Part shown: positions 13,401-28,400 of the stretch, in pieces
Numbering within the stretch: position 1 is the stretch's first letter
How the letters are laid out: each line of letters begins with the position of its first letter
From: Himantopus leucocephalus
Lineage: Eukaryota > Chordata > Aves > Charadriiformes > Recurvirostridae
Assembly: GCA_003993805.1 (NCBI GenBank)
Contig: RSEF01000026.1
Coordinates: 1,467,502-1,531,501 of the forward strand
DNA length: 64,000 nt
Reading direction: 5' to 3'
Made by a program: the position numbers and the translations under genes
Notes under the pieces: generated by a model
Database searches by the model: none
What the model saw: only the letters and a program-made list of their open reading frames with translations
Told to the model about the DNA's origin: nothing

Positions 13401-16400
13401 GCAAGTAAAGAAACCACTTCTGGTTCCAGCACAGCTGGTATGTTTTGTAGAAGGGCAAGAATGAAAGGTTTACAGAAAAGACTGAGTTTAAGACTTTGTT
13501 TTAAAGTGCATGCAGAAGTCTTGGAACTAGCAAGAGGGAAAAACAGCTATACGAATCAATTCCAGATACAGAAGTCAAGAAAAATGCAAGTGAAATATAA
13601 AGAGGATGGACTTGCTGGTGTATAATACGGAGCCATCTAATACTATCTCTTACTGGAGTACTGTATCGAAAATAACCCTTCGAGTCCGTTTGAAATATTT
13701 ATGGCGTATTCCTTATCTCTAACAACACAGTTCTACCTAAAAGACTCAAAATCACTTCTTGCAAATACATGCTGTTAGAAAAATACTGTTGATATTATTG
13801 ACTGCATCAGCATCAGGGAATAATGGTTCAGGGGTGGGTTTTGCCTGTGTGCCTTAATTATGCAATCTCGTAGCTCAGTTAAGTTTAGTATCAGATCAGT
13901 GTGCTACCTCCAGTTTTCTCTACAGCCTCTGCACCAGTTCTGGAATGCATCCTCTCATTTGAGAATCTCCAGCCTGACCAAAATATTTCGTTTCAGCAGC
14001 AGGTCAATATGCACCAGGGATAATTACGAGGCTGCATTGAATTCCCATGTAGAACATCCCCCAAAGCATAAAAAAGCAGAAGGGCGATGGTACGTGGCAT
14101 TCAATGCCACCTCTTCTCTTACTATGGATTCTCTAAACGCTGGCTGTAATACTGCTGCATCCATCTGCTGTACAACTTCCCCTTTCCATTGGCCAAGAGA
14201 CCTTCTGAACAACTCCCTAAGAGCAGGACACGCACCTACAGAACAAGGAACAGGATCAGCACGTGTTGGGACCGCCAACAGCGGGCAAACAGGACACGAG
14301 GCACCCAACCCCTGACTATGGCTGCTGCAAAACACCACCGCTCCCTCCCAAAGCCCTACAGTAAATAAGCAGCGAAGCAGCAGAGGGGAGCATAAAGGAT
14401 GAAGAAGATGGGAGAGCAGCAATGCCCAGGAACCAGCCAGACTCTTAGTATTTAATGGGAAGGTTTAGCCGAAGTTGTCAGAGGGAATCTAGCAAAGATT
14501 CCAATAAAAAGACCATTTCCTTTAGATATCTCTGCTTTGTAAATCTTCTTTTCACTACACCAAGCATGGGGATATAAGATGCAGAGGAAATCACCCCAGG
14601 GCTCCTCCTGTATTCCCATTTGTTCAACCACCCTGTAAGGCAATCAGAACTGGCTTGGGGAAAGAAAATTAAATTCCCACAAAGAGGAAAGAATGTTCTA
14701 AAAATCCATCTTTTTAGTCCTTATACAAACAAATTAAGCCATTGAGCGCCTTGCAAGAAAAAGTAGAAATACTCAGCCATGCAAGAAAAGAGATATACAA
14801 AACACCTGATTAAATGCAAATTGCTTCCTCCTAGCTTCTGGGGTCAGCATGGAAATGTGTTTTCAGAATGTCCAACTGGGGAAGGGCTGAAGCAGCTCCA
14901 TGACCACAGACATTAAACAGGAATGCGTTTTTAGCCTATTTCACTACTACTGTCAACAACCTAAAAGAATATAAAGCAACAAAGTAATCTGTGAGAAAGC
15001 TCACAGGCTACTGCTGTAGGTAATACCTAACGACTATAATAACTACTACCTACTAAATAACTAATGTAGGCAACTCTAGTTTATAGCTTCCCTTGGACAA
15101 TAAAACAGGTTTCTTTCAGCAGCAGTAATCTTAATGCAAAATAAAGTAAGGTCACATACTTCAAAAAAAATTTTCAGATCAGGAAAGACAAGGTATTCTG
15201 AAAGACAAACTCTTACACAGAACTGGGATCCACATCCAGTGCCTGGATTCAGGTTAGGGAGTCAGCATGATCCTCTCTACACTGCCATGGCCCAACCTTT
15301 GCTCCATCACCCGTAGTTCTGCCCTTCCCAACTCAAATAAAAATGGCATCAGGCAGCTGGAAAAGGTTCAGCAGTGAACTGCAAGTATACTTGGTTAAAA
15401 ACTCCTCCCTGACTTATAAGAATCTCATACTGCAGAACAAATATGAGTCTTAACTTCAATTCTACAGAAAGAGAAGATTTTTTAACACCAAAGTGCTCCT
15501 TAAGGCAGAAGACAAAGTCATAAGACCAAACGAGGAGAAACTAAACACCTAAACGATCACCTAAATAAAGCGTAAGTGCTTAATACCAAGAATGAAAAAG
15601 GACTGGGAACATCCTATGCTCATCAAAGCTACTGTCAGATGACTTAAAAAAAGATATGCTCAACACCAGTAGAGTACATGCCTGATGCTGGAATTATCCA
15701 GCAAATTTTTTTTTTTTTTTTTNCTCAGAAATCTAAGAATACAGGAATGCAGACAGGCAGCTCCTGGAAGCTACACCGCAAAAAGGAACAACGTTTGGAA
15801 AAAAGAAGTTGGGTGAAAGGGAAAAGAGGCACACTGTTCCTCTGGTCATTTAACTTGACTTTAAAATGACTGTGCAACTACCACATGAACAGGACTAAAC
15901 CCATGCTGCCGCTAAAAGGAGCGGTCATCCTGGCTTCTCTAAAGACCAACCACTTTCTCCCCCGCAAAACCCACCTGCTCAGTCCCACCTTCTGCCCTGT
16001 GCCAGCACTACAGTCGCATGCCATCAGCTGGATCCCAAAATTGGCTTAGCTAAAATGACCCAACCGAAAGAGAAGAAAAAGAAAGATTCCTGGCACAATG
16101 TCTAGCGTATCATCAGCTTTCCTCATCCACATTGTGCAGCCTCCTGAAGAACGCCAGCCCGAAGGAGAGGGCAGCAGAATCACTGCACTGCCTCTGCTGG
16201 CAGCTGAACAAAACCCTGCAGAGTCAAAGCGACTGTGCAGCTACAGAATTAGACGACAAGGGAGGAAGAGGAGGAATAAATAGGTACGAGTTAAGGTTTC
16301 TGAATGTGACACAAGTGGACTACTACCAGCGTTAAGTCCTAAACAGCCCTTAAAATGTAACACAAAAAAAAAGTGTGAAAGAATGCAGTTGGAAAACAAA

Positions 16401-19400
16401 GCAACAATGGTTTTGGCAAGAAAGATACTGAGCAAAGGTAATGCACAGCGCTACCTGGAAAACAGTAACACATCAGGCATTCTAGAGGACGTTCATTCCT
16501 ACACTTTAATGATTAACTTGCGTTTATGAATTGCTCCAAGATACAATGTGCTAGTAATAAAAAGATGCATAAATTGCCTCAGTCACCACATTGGTTTTAA
16601 ACTCCGGTAGAACTGGGAAGGTACCTAATCAAATGCCAAGAGCAGGGCTGCATGGAAAGCTGCTCGCTGAGTTTGGGTGTAGACTGAGCAAAGCCTTTCT
16701 GTACTCCCCACACTGCCCTTTTGAGGAAAAACATACATAGCTTGCTCCGGTGGTTGGGAAAATTACTTGCAAAGGAGGGTGATAACATTACTGCTTAAAT
16801 ATTACATAAATAATACTATTTTTTTTCCACATAAAGTTCCATTGCACATTGGAGAGCCTCTTCCTATGATAAGGACTGCAGAAAATGCAAACTGGACTAG
16901 CAGATCATTTATCAACTAATAATAGAAAAGTATTTTTAGCTTCAACGCCAAAAGATAGGCACCGTGGCTGGGGCAGTGGGGGGGGACACGGACCTCACAG
17001 CACTGGGAAATCAAGAGTGGGGAAAGGCCTTTGGTGCTGCAGACCCCACCCCCCCATTTAGTTACTGCACACAACCAGCAGCCTGGTACAAGCAGACCTG
17101 TAGGAAAGCAAAAAACATTTCAAAGCAAGGATGGAATCAGCCAGTTCAAAGCCCGATTCTATTTTCTCCTTGTGTTTGTATTTCTTTCCTCATTTAAACA
17201 CTACAGTGGACATCCTAAGAAAAAAAAAAAAAACAGTGGGAAGAGGGAGCAGCATGAATTCTGCAGCTCCAGCGAGGGGGTTTCTTACAGCCTCTGAACC
17301 ACGATATTTTCAGCAATCACTTGAGCCACACTTCCCCTAACCTGACAGTTTTTTTTGCCTGATGTTTCCTGACAAATTGAGTCATGTCAGCATTGCCCAA
17401 ACAGTTTATGTTGTGAGGATGATGCCGAGACACAGCACACAATATGTGGCGGCTCCCTAATATCTATGAAATGAAGAAAATGAAACAAAGCGTTTCCCCC
17501 AAGACATGCCCCCACTACAATAGATGGACGTAAAGTTACTGGAACAGTTCTTCAGCAGACACAAGGCTGTCTAGTTCCAAAGATCACTTCTTCAAATAAA
17601 CCAGGGACTTTTTCATCTTCTACAAAATAAACAGAAGACCCTGAATCGAGTTTTTAAGATCGCTGGGAAGATCCAGGCAAAGAACCAAGGAACAAAGATC
17701 AGACGCTGAAGACAAAGCAAAGAACCTAGACTCAATAGTTGAAAAAACTAAAAATGCCCAGACAGAACACCTAATTGCAAGGCTGGGAAAAAAAAACCAC
17801 ATTGAAAATGACCCCGAAAAATACTGGTTCTACAACAAACTGATGTTAAGAAAGAATAACAAGCAGCAGCTCTGCAGAACTGAAGAGGGCAAGCGGGGAC
17901 AAGGTCAAACAATGTCAGCACTGCACCAGCCACCTCTGGACCAAAGGCTGTAAACACGAGTATCTAAGTGTTTTAATTCGGATAAAGTCAGGGAGGCATA
18001 AACATTGTGAGTTTTTAAATGCACATTTCAGCCCTGGCTCCCTGTCTGCCTAAAGTCACAGGACAGCAGAATGCCTGTACAGCTTTGAAGAGCTTTTTTT
18101 TTATTATCATTATTTTACTGCACACGCAGCAACACGTTTTACTCTTAATCTGTCCTTCCTTGTCCTGCCGAACTTGAATGCAGATTACTCGCTAGTTTTC
18201 AGACTTACGTATCCTGACACAAGAGAAGACTATTAGGAACAGTATTATTTTAACATTTTGTCTCCTATAAAAGGCTGAGTATTTTCCAGGTTCAATCATC
18301 TTAAACCTGTTCATTTGCAATTTCTCTATATGGTTGTGCTGAACTGTATTTAAACTGCCCGATTCTGGTCTTTGGGGGAAAAAAAAACCCCACAACAAAC
18401 CCACACCTCAAAATGTGAGGTAGAACATTACAAGCACAAGTCACATTCCAGCAGCAGAAGTCTTGAAGGGCAATACTGCGGAGCTGCGGGAAGAGGGAGG
18501 CAGAGCTGAGGCTTTTCAGAATTCCGCACATTTACACTTCAAGTTAGAGTAAACCTGTTTTAACTCGATTCCCCGAACTCTTTTAGTTTTCCACCGTTTA
18601 AAGCTGTCATGTTCTTTTAAATAATTTCTCTATAGGCTAAAGGCAAACTTCATTAATTATTAAAGAAGTTTTTTCCCCCTCCTTGATGAATAAAAAGCCT
18701 TATTACCCAGCTCATGCAAGTATAAGGTTTATCTGTGTTGCAAGAATTGTAAAGTATTCACTTCACATTTTGCCAGATCACATAGTATTTTCAAGACAGG
18801 CCTATATTATTATACTTTCTCACTACAAATATTTGTCACATGAAACAGCTATCAGATGAAAAAGAACACGTATTTCCTGTAGCTCAACCATAGAATCACA
18901 GGATGGTTTGGGTTGGAAAGGACCTTAAAGACCACCTAGCTCCAACCCCCTGCCCTGGGCAGGGACACCTCCCACCAGACCACCTCAGAGATGGTGCAAT
19001 ACTAAAATAAAAATCTAAATCTCTACCTCAAGCTGTGTAATATAAGCATGGTGCTTTGTGTGATCTGGGTGAGTGACTTTGGAGCAGCAGCATCTTTACT
19101 TACTAAGTCAAGATTAAAATCAAAGATGCCAGAAGGCATCTTAAATTCTGGCATATGTAGTTTCAGAAGATGATTAAGTCTATTCTGTAATTCAGGATGC
19201 CTAAAAACTGGTTAAAATTAGCGCGCATGAGGGGACTTGTCACAAGCAAGCACTTGCCATTCTGTAACTGAAGTGTTCTGTTACCCTTTGTAAAACAAAT
19301 TTCTTTCGGCAAAGGCTGCCTTTCCCAGGGTGGAGACCACAGGTGGGGCCTCCAGACTGACACCTCCAGCAGCTCCAGGTCACCTGCGCAGAGAATCCCC

Positions 19401-22400
19401 ACTCCTCCCTCCTTCCCCCATTCCATGGCAATTCGTCCTCATCCACTTTAAACAATTCACTTTCATTACAGAATCCGAGTTGCTTCGTCTCGCATAACTA
19501 TCATAACAATGGGTGACTTGGGACATCTCCGCATGTTTCAGTACTAAAGGATTTTTTTTTTTATATTTTTTTTTCCGCCCTAAGTGACTTCTTGGGCAGA
19601 GTCATAATGCTGTTATCACAACAGGCTAAAAATCTTGATTAAGCTTTTCCTTCCTTCAAGTTATTGCTTGCTACATTACCATTTCCTGACACAAAATATT
19701 TCCAGCCTTTCATAGACTGTCAACAAAGTATTTAAAAATTATCTCATCTGACTACCTTAGAGCACGCCCAACTGGCACTGGGCTTGAACAGTCAGATGCA
19801 GCCACTGGATATGACATACCCCACGATTTAGCAGCTTGCTGATGTTGTTGGATCTAAAGTAGAGCGGGTAANNNNNNNNNNNNNNNNNNNNNNNNNNNNN
19901 NNNNNNNNNNNNNNNNNNNNNNNNNNNNNNNNNNNNNNNNNNNNNNNNNNNNNNNNNNNNNNNNNNNNNNNGACAAGAAAAACACTCTTGCCTCATCAGG
20001 ACACAGAAGTTATGAGGCTGGAAACTCAAGGGGATACGTCTACAGTTTAATACTCTGCGCTGCAGCACTCTGGTCTGAGAAATGATGATTCTTCCATCTG
20101 TCTCATCTGTGTCTACCAAGCGTGCAAGCGGGATTACTCAGGCTGGGCAGCGAACTACAACTCTGAGCATGAGACAAAGGACTGTTTTCTTAAGGGAACC
20201 ACTGCAGCAAGAAAAGAATGTTCACCATCACAACACGAGAGGAAAAAAAAAAAGGGTAAAAGTCACATGCTACAAGTCCAAATGCTTAAAGGTTATTATG
20301 GAGTTTAATCTTAACTCATTCCAATCCAGCCTTTTCACTTGGACATAATGAAATACAAATAGCATGAATAAGGCAATGAAAGAAAAGCATAAGCAAATTA
20401 AAACTAATTCCAGCTACAGGAAAGTCATCTTGACGTAAAAATAATATTAAGTGAGCCATAAGCTTTTCTCTTTCCTTGCTCTAATACGTTTAAGACGATA
20501 TGTATATTTTTCCTTTTGCTGCTCATTAACATAGATTAAAAGTTGTACAGGTCAGATAATGAGGTGAAGCATGTGGCTGTTGTACTGAAGCTCACTATTT
20601 CACAGAGCAGCAAGAACGTCTTTCAATGATCAAAGGCAGAAAAATCAACAGCAGGTGACTGAATCAACTCTGCAGGTGACTGCTTGGCTCCTGGTTTAAA
20701 ACACTGCTACGGGACTTGTGAGAGGGAAAGGAGGAGGAGAAGGATCCTGATGTGGAAACCCCCCTCGCCATTTATGCCAGCCCTCGACAGTTTCAGCTGT
20801 ATGCATTATTGCTATAGCAAGGCACTTACGCGTATTTACATGACACAGAGCAAGCACTGCAGAAGTGCTGAGAGGTGGCAATGAGTGACTGAAGGAGGCA
20901 GAAGGCAGCAGGTTGCAAGCAGCAAACTTCACACCTACCCAACGATACTCCGACACGGACTTCTTGCAAGTGTAGAGTAACTAATTCCCCCCCGACATCA
21001 AGAGAGACTCTACTGAGCGCCAAACTTTCCTCTGCAAATAACCAAGGTATTAAAGTTCTTCAAGAAGAGTTGGAAAAAACTTCTAAGATGGAAAGTTTTA
21101 AACCCTATAATCATGGAGATTACTGCCTTATCTCCTACCATAATCCTGAAGCTGTTCCCGAGAGCAAGAACTCAATGTGCTAAACTTTGACTTGGAAGGC
21201 TTCCATCTCTGTATTTTGCTCTTTGGTGTGAATTCTCTATCCAAGACACCACGCTAAACTCCTCTGTTAACTGCTAAAGAGAAAGGCTTTATTTTCACTG
21301 CTGGCCTCATTTACTAATCTCTCCTTTACACCTCAGTGGTAGTACCGGCACAAAGGCTCTGAGGGTGAACCAAATTAACCCTCCTCCCCTCCTAAACCAA
21401 CCCATTAAGCTCTTGCTTATGCACAACTGCTACAGTGTCACTGAGCAAGAATGTTCCCCCAAATTCTCCAACATTCCTCAATAACGGCTGTTTTGTTAGA
21501 CAGCCTGAATGCTTTCGCTTTCTCTAGGGACTATTATTCAAACAGTGAAGTAACATTTTAAACTTTTCAGTTCTATGAAAGCTGGTAAGAACTGATCCTT
21601 CCTCTCAGTGTTTACTGTTACACCTTATGAAGCATCCTTCGAAACTGATTTCCATCTCACTGTGTGTATATATATTTACACATATATATGCACACACACC
21701 CCCTTATAATTTCTACTATCGCCAGCTTTCCATATTTCAGTAAAGAAAGGTTGGGATAAACCAGATAATGCAGTAACTTATAGGAGAAATGCTGGGGACC
21801 ATGGTGCATGTCCCTGGGTGGACCCTTGATAAGTGCCCACTGGGTTTTTCAAATATAACTTAGCACTTGCCCCCAGTCCAGCACGGCCAAGCGTAGGCGG
21901 CCTTTACCTGTGCAGTGCTGCGTCTCACATCTGTTAAGACAACACTCCAGTTGCAATGCAGAACCCATCTCGGATCTGGCAGAGACAAACAGCTCCAGCT
22001 TCACTTTTTAACTACCCCAGACTGGAGACAGCTCCTGCAGAGTCAGCCTGTCTGCGCACTGACCTTGTAAGGTTCGATACAGCACTGAACCTGCATCACC
22101 ACAGACATCTAATCGCTTCTTGAAGCCAGAACAGTGAGCAGGTGCAGTATCAAATTCAAGCAGAGTAAGTTTGGATCTGGAAGAACCAGAGCTCCCAATC
22201 ACAACTGGGCTCCAGCTAATGGCTGGCAAATTCCCTTAAGGGCTTGTGCACCAGGTTCCCTAATGATTCCAGATTCTGCACCATCTTCCTAAAATACCAG
22301 ATCTCTTGCACATACCCATGCGGAAGTCCATTGGGGCTTCCCAGTTTGATTTTTGCGATATGCAGCAGAAAATGCACTTTTTCCAAACCAGAGATGCCCC

Positions 22401-25400
22401 AGTTATGGCCCAGCTGTGCCCACACAGGACTAAGCCTGAAACAAAGCTTATTCTGTACTGCAGCACAGCAAGCACACAATCCAGATAAACCAGTTACTGG
22501 GCTGAAAACCAGAACAGGAGAACACAGTATTTGGACTCCTTTAATACTGAGCATTTTCCTGCAATTCAGAATCACCTTGTGATTTCTTCAGCTGTGCAGT
22601 ATATCCCTCCTCTTTCACAAGCCCATTCCCAGGTCGGGTGTTCATTCTTAAACCGACTTTCTGCATAGGACTCTATCCATGCTGCTCCCTGCGGGTCTTA
22701 CTTACAGTCACTTTTACCGTAGCCAATCCAAGTTGCTGCAAGACACTTCCTGCTTCCTCACGGGGAATTTTTAAGCAATACTGACCTCTAGCTATTTTTT
22801 TTAGCTATTTAACCAACTCAAGTTGCTTTCTGAAAAGTCTGCATCAGCTGCCAAACAAGATCTAACAAGATCTGTATCGTTGTCCTGGTTTGACCGACAC
22901 AGGATTAATTTCTCTTTCAGTAATTTTACTTTTCAGTAAGATCTCTTCTAATGCTTGGGAAAACTGCACTTTTAGAAGACTCCAGTGTCTGAATTTGTGA
23001 AAATATTTACTTTAAAGCCAGCTATGGTGTGTGGGTTTCAAGGTCTCCGTGTTTTCAAGCTCACCGGGCGCGGGGATGATGAGGAGTGAGACCTGAGCAC
23101 TTGACCCAAGCTGGCCAACAGGGTTATTTCATACCGTGAACAGCACATTCCATAGAAATTACAAAGTTTGCTGCGAAGTTCTCTCTCTCCCTTGACGGCT
23201 GCAACCCTGAGAACTTCTTGCCCCAGTGCCGGAGCCCTGAGCTCTTCCCTTCCCTCCTGAAGCCGCAGCGCTCGCAGTGTCCAACATTTGCTGTCCTCTG
23301 CTGGGAGTGCACAGCTTCTACTGATAGAATGGTTGAGTATAATCCTTGTATATTTTAAATTAGTTCTTTAGTATTATTAATGTTAATTATCTAGTCATTC
23401 TATTAAATCTGATTATATTTCAACCCTCGTGTTTCCTTGTTTTTTCCCCCCAACTCTCTTTCCCTGGTGGGGAGGGGTCATCGGGTGAGAGAATAATTGT
23501 CTAAACGACAATAAGTTGTTGTGGGTTCTTCAAACCATACCAATCATTTAAAGATGGAGACAGATCACTGGGACCCAAGCATCTCAACTGATTATTCTGC
23601 AATCCTGGCATAGTGCAGGGCAGCTCCCCACAGTTGTCAGTGGGAAGACAAAAGAACCAGCACAGTTGATGTATTCAATATTTGGGCACAATTAAACTAA
23701 TAGTTTTCCTACTCCACCTGCAATACTCCATAGGAATTTCACAGAAGCAATCCCATTTCCTCCTCCCTCGGGGTGATCACTCCTGCTCTGCAGATAGAGA
23801 CTGAATCAAGGTGCACTCTGCACAGCTTCAGTGAATTGTCAAGGCTGGTACAGTGACAGAATATACGAATCAGACATTCTGTTCTGCAAGCACTAATTTA
23901 TCTTTTTCTTTTTCCCCAAAGACAATGGACTTTTTCAGCAAGACAAGTTGATTATACATTTAACTGTTCAAGTTTGAGCTGCAAGGAGTAAAATATTAAT
24001 CTTGCCCTTTAGCAGTCTGCTCCTCTTCTCTGAGCCATTTCCCGTTTGCTTATTGAGCTGATCTGCCTAATGAAATACAGTTTCTTGAACATAATCTCAT
24101 TGCAGAAATACAGTAAGTGATAACCAACTGTGTGCTCTTTCCTCCTTCTTTGGAATGGAAGGCAAGTTAGAAATGCTGACACGCTTCCTAAAACATCACT
24201 ACTTTTCACAGCCTCCTCAGTGTATTTTTGACTTAGAGTTACTATGTAGGATACACAGACAGGAAAAAGCTATGCGCACTAAGACCTTTTCGGCTCCTTT
24301 CAACAGCTGTCTCCGACTGCACTTATTCAGGAGTAAGAATACCTAAGCCTGTGTGCTGCAGTGAATCTGAAAGGCTAGATAAAATGCAGACTTTTTTTTC
24401 AGTTTTACAATTGGTGAAATGAAAGCTTCAGGAAAAAAAAAAATACTATCAAACAGTGAGAATCAATTAACTGGATAAATAATATCAGAGTTTTTGCCAC
24501 AGAACGGAACGTCAGTTTATGGCAGTCTATTAACCTTGTGACACGGGGCAAATGGAGAAACAAATGTGTTTACTATACAGTGCTGTCTGTTACCTAAAAT
24601 AATGATACACATATTTGTGTGCTTATTGCCTTCTCTACATCAGCTAGATGTTGATGGATCATCACATTCTCATAATATAAGGCCATGCAGAACAATAGTA
24701 TTTGCTACAAAACACCATCTCAGAAAAGCAAAAGTTACAGTGAATACCAGGAATAACGTACACGTTTGTGTGCAGCACAAGAGCAAATTGTGTGGTTTTG
24801 ATTCTTGCATCTGTAAAGTCAAGCACATGCCAAGGTTGGTTTTGGTTTTGTGTTCTTTGATCAATAACAAGAAAACTTTAATTACTAGGGCCCCATAAAG
24901 TTCAAAGGGAACTAAATGCATTCAGTATTGAGACCTTTGATACAACATGAAAGTGAGAAGCTAAAACATTACAAGATTTGAGCCAGATGTTTCATTTTAA
25001 AGATTAAAGTATCAGAATTGACTGAAAGTATTCTATCTGCTTTGGTGTAGTCAGGATTAGAATACGGGTCTAGATTTTTTTTTTCTTTTCTTCCTCCAAT
25101 AGACATTGAAAACCGCTCTGTCATCTTACATTTTTGAGCAGAAACACAGAATTTTCTCAAGAGAATCTGCAATAGTATCCTGTCAATAAGAGCTGTTACA
25201 GACAAGAAGTCCATAATTGTACTGTTTTAGAAGTATCTGGGTATCTATAGATCAATAACAATACACCATAAATAAACGTTGCGTGTTGTAGCATTGTTTC
25301 AAAATCCCATACAAACTAAGGACAAATGTCAGAGGTTTCCAGATGAAAAATCATTCTGCAGTGCAGAAATACATGTTCCATCTATGAATGCAAACATAGA

Positions 25401-28400
25401 ACAAAGGTACATTTCCACATTAAGGCTAGTGAATCCCACAGCTCACCGAGTCCTTGCGTTGTTTCCCCACCTACCCTCACCCAGCCTTACACGGGATTTC
25501 AGCTGTTGACTTTCTCGGCATTGCTATTTTGATCCCATTATTGACAGAACCACAGTCTACACTACCTAAAAGGCATTCAGAACTTTAAATTGTAAGCACA
25601 ATGTCAATTAATACACTATATTTTAAGAATTATGGTTAATAGGGGCGATCAACTACACATCATCACAAGTCAAGCAATACCAAGAGATAGGTAGTTAAGA
25701 CTGCCACCATCTGACAACAGCATTCCATTCTTGGGGATGAAACATCAGGCACTTTAAACCTCAATAAATACAGGAAATCACATCAGAAGCTCGTAATTAA
25801 CTAATACAACAAAAGGGTATTTTACCACTCTTAAAACAAGCTAAATAACTTCCATATTGATTGCGAATCCAACAGGTAATAGCTGCCACAAGCTCTAAGT
25901 GTCCATATATATATAAATATAAACAATTTACTACTGCTCTAAGGATCTGAACTACAATCATATTAAGTGCAACTAGACAGGAAAGCAGCCTAACTTTCAG
26001 TTTTATTTTCAGCCAAGGTACTTACATGCCAAAGCGCAACGTTCCAGAGACGTACGTCTGCCAGTGCGCGCAGTAAAACATGAATGTTCCAGCAAAACAA
26101 CAAAAGAACATCCAGTCAGGGTTCGTTCCCAGCTGCACAGCAATACAAGTTCCCAAAACCACAAAGACTGCAGAAGAAAATCAGTCACATAGTAAAAAGA
26201 AAGTGTGTATGTATGTAAAGATCCTTACCAGAAACAAATCTAACAAAAGGACCCAGAGAAGGAGAGAGCGTGAAAGTAACCTGAGGTGGTCTATTTCACA
26301 GACATAAGAGATTAACACTTTCATTTTAAAAAAGTACAGACTGTAAAGGGTACATTTAAATTCATATCAGTTATCAGAAGTCCTCAATATTGAGGGGTTC
26401 AGTCATTTTCATTGAACTTCACAGGATTAGACATCAAGGGAATTGGGTGATTTATGCAATTGGAGCCTGCAGCCAGAGTTTTGGCATTTTCTCACATATC
26501 CAAAGTTTGTTGGACATGGTTTTCCCCATTTTCTGAATTTTTATTATGCCATTAAGAAAATCCAAGTTCTGACATTCAAGACTCATAAGGTATCTATGCT
26601 TCCCCCCACCCCATCTTAAATACACAACTTTAAATATTTATGAATACTTTATCAAAGCATGAGAGCTTTAAAATTTAAGTAACCAAAAGCATCTGATCAT
26701 TCTTTTGCAATGGGGTTAAACTTCCGGCAGGCTCAATGAGCTCTACCTACCAAGAAAGGAACTCATCTTGCTAATTCTAATCTTAAACTCAGATTTCTAC
26801 CATCCCATTGTTTAGGATTCATACCTGTCTTGCAATCGCTCTATATAGATTGCATCTAAAATAATATAGAAGAGCATTTTGACAACTTCTTACAGAAATT
26901 TCTGTAGAACCATGAGTCTGACAAAGCATACACAGAAAACTTCTGGCTCAGATTGAACTAGTCACATGCTTAATGTTTTTCAGCGTCAGTATAATACAAG
27001 AGAAGGCATTCAGTTGATCACGAGTACTGTCTATGGAAAGAAGTTGACTGAAAAGCTATACATTCAGCAATATCAGTTGTCCTCTTCTTCAGTAAAGAAG
27101 CATTTTTCTGTATTCCAGATTTGATCCCTGAAATAGCGTCATTTAATCCTCATACTTCAATTAAAAATGACAATACCTGTGGAAAGCGAATCACAGCCAT
27201 GATCAAAAAGTTCTCCTAACGGAGTACTGCTATTTGTCCTTCTTGCTTGTTTTCCATCTATAGCATCCAGAGACTGGTAGATGAAAAGGCCACATGCACA
27301 AGCAATGTATGCCCAGGGAGGTGCCTAAGGAAGAAACAGGCAATGACAGTAAAAGCTTTTTTAAACCTTAAAAAAAAAAAAAGCCTTAAGTTGAACTATC
27401 TTACACTCACATACAGTAGTTTTTCATTTGCACGCACCTCCTCACCACATGCACGGACCTTTCAGTAGCTGGTCCTTACAGGGACAGGCAGAGGGGATTA
27501 CGACATACAAAATGCAAGTAAAACAGCAATGAGAATTACTAGCTTAGATTAATAACTACAACGTATTTTCTAAAGCAGGACGTTGCACTGTACATCTGAA
27601 AAAAGTTACAGTACTACCTCTGCAAAGTTGTGCACAATTAAGTTCTTGTCTTGCTTCTCTTTCCTGCAGAGGTATTTGTAAGTTGTCTGAGTGATTTAGA
27701 AACTGGAAAACGTTCTTAGCCCCCTAAACGTGCAACTGTGTCACAAACACTGAGCTCATCCTCACAAGACCTCAACGACGTGTCACGTACTAAAACACTG
27801 CCAAGTACAGGGTATTACCAGGCTGCAGTGGCACTTGAGAACTATGTCACCGCAAAGGGCTCAAACTTTTAGAGTTCAAGTTCAACTATTACATTTTCGG
27901 AGACCCATAAAGCTCCAATGCTCTGCAGTACAGCACCTCCAGCACCAACTGGTTTTTCTATTCCTAGGCAACAGCAGCTTTGCCAAATCTGTGTTAATAA
28001 CACTTAATATTCACATCCTCTACAGCAATTTATTTCTACAGAAGCAGCAAATCCCTGCTAGACCAGAGACTTCAATTCCATCTTTTTTCCAGTATTTGAA
28101 GCATAAACCATCATTACCACAAAAGCCAGAGGGTTGCCATTAGTCTGTCTCAGTTTACACATCCATAAAACAGGTATTATTTGATATTTTGCAATCTTCA
28201 TATTTGACACACTTTATAGAAGCAAGCATTTAGGAGCAGCTCTATTTTACAGACCACGCAAATAAAGTCCAAATACAGCTAAGCAGCTTAATCAAGCTGA
28301 CTTGCCTCTCATAAAGCTCTAAAGTCCACCTTCTTCTGGGCTACACAACCATGACTCATTTGTAGCACGTCAACTTAAATATATTCTTTCTACAGCTTGC

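Larger units (their letters stand above)
12857..26025 (-). other. CEPT1: CEPT1 13.2 kb intron between exons 4 and 5
   Basis: The longest intron of the gene. It contains a CR1 tail at 18890-18992, a solo LTR at 22881-23542, a 100-N gap at 19872-19971, a poly-T tract with one N at 15723, and a small TA/CA-rich patch near 21660-21700. No further exon or RNA gene was recognised. Open frames such as 13860-14315 lack domains and are treated as chance. Confidence 0.6.

Noticed and set aside
13860..14422. Overlapping 151- and 132-codon frames in the large CEPT1 intron
   Set aside because: No family resemblance, no splice support, and opposing frames of similar length suggest chance.
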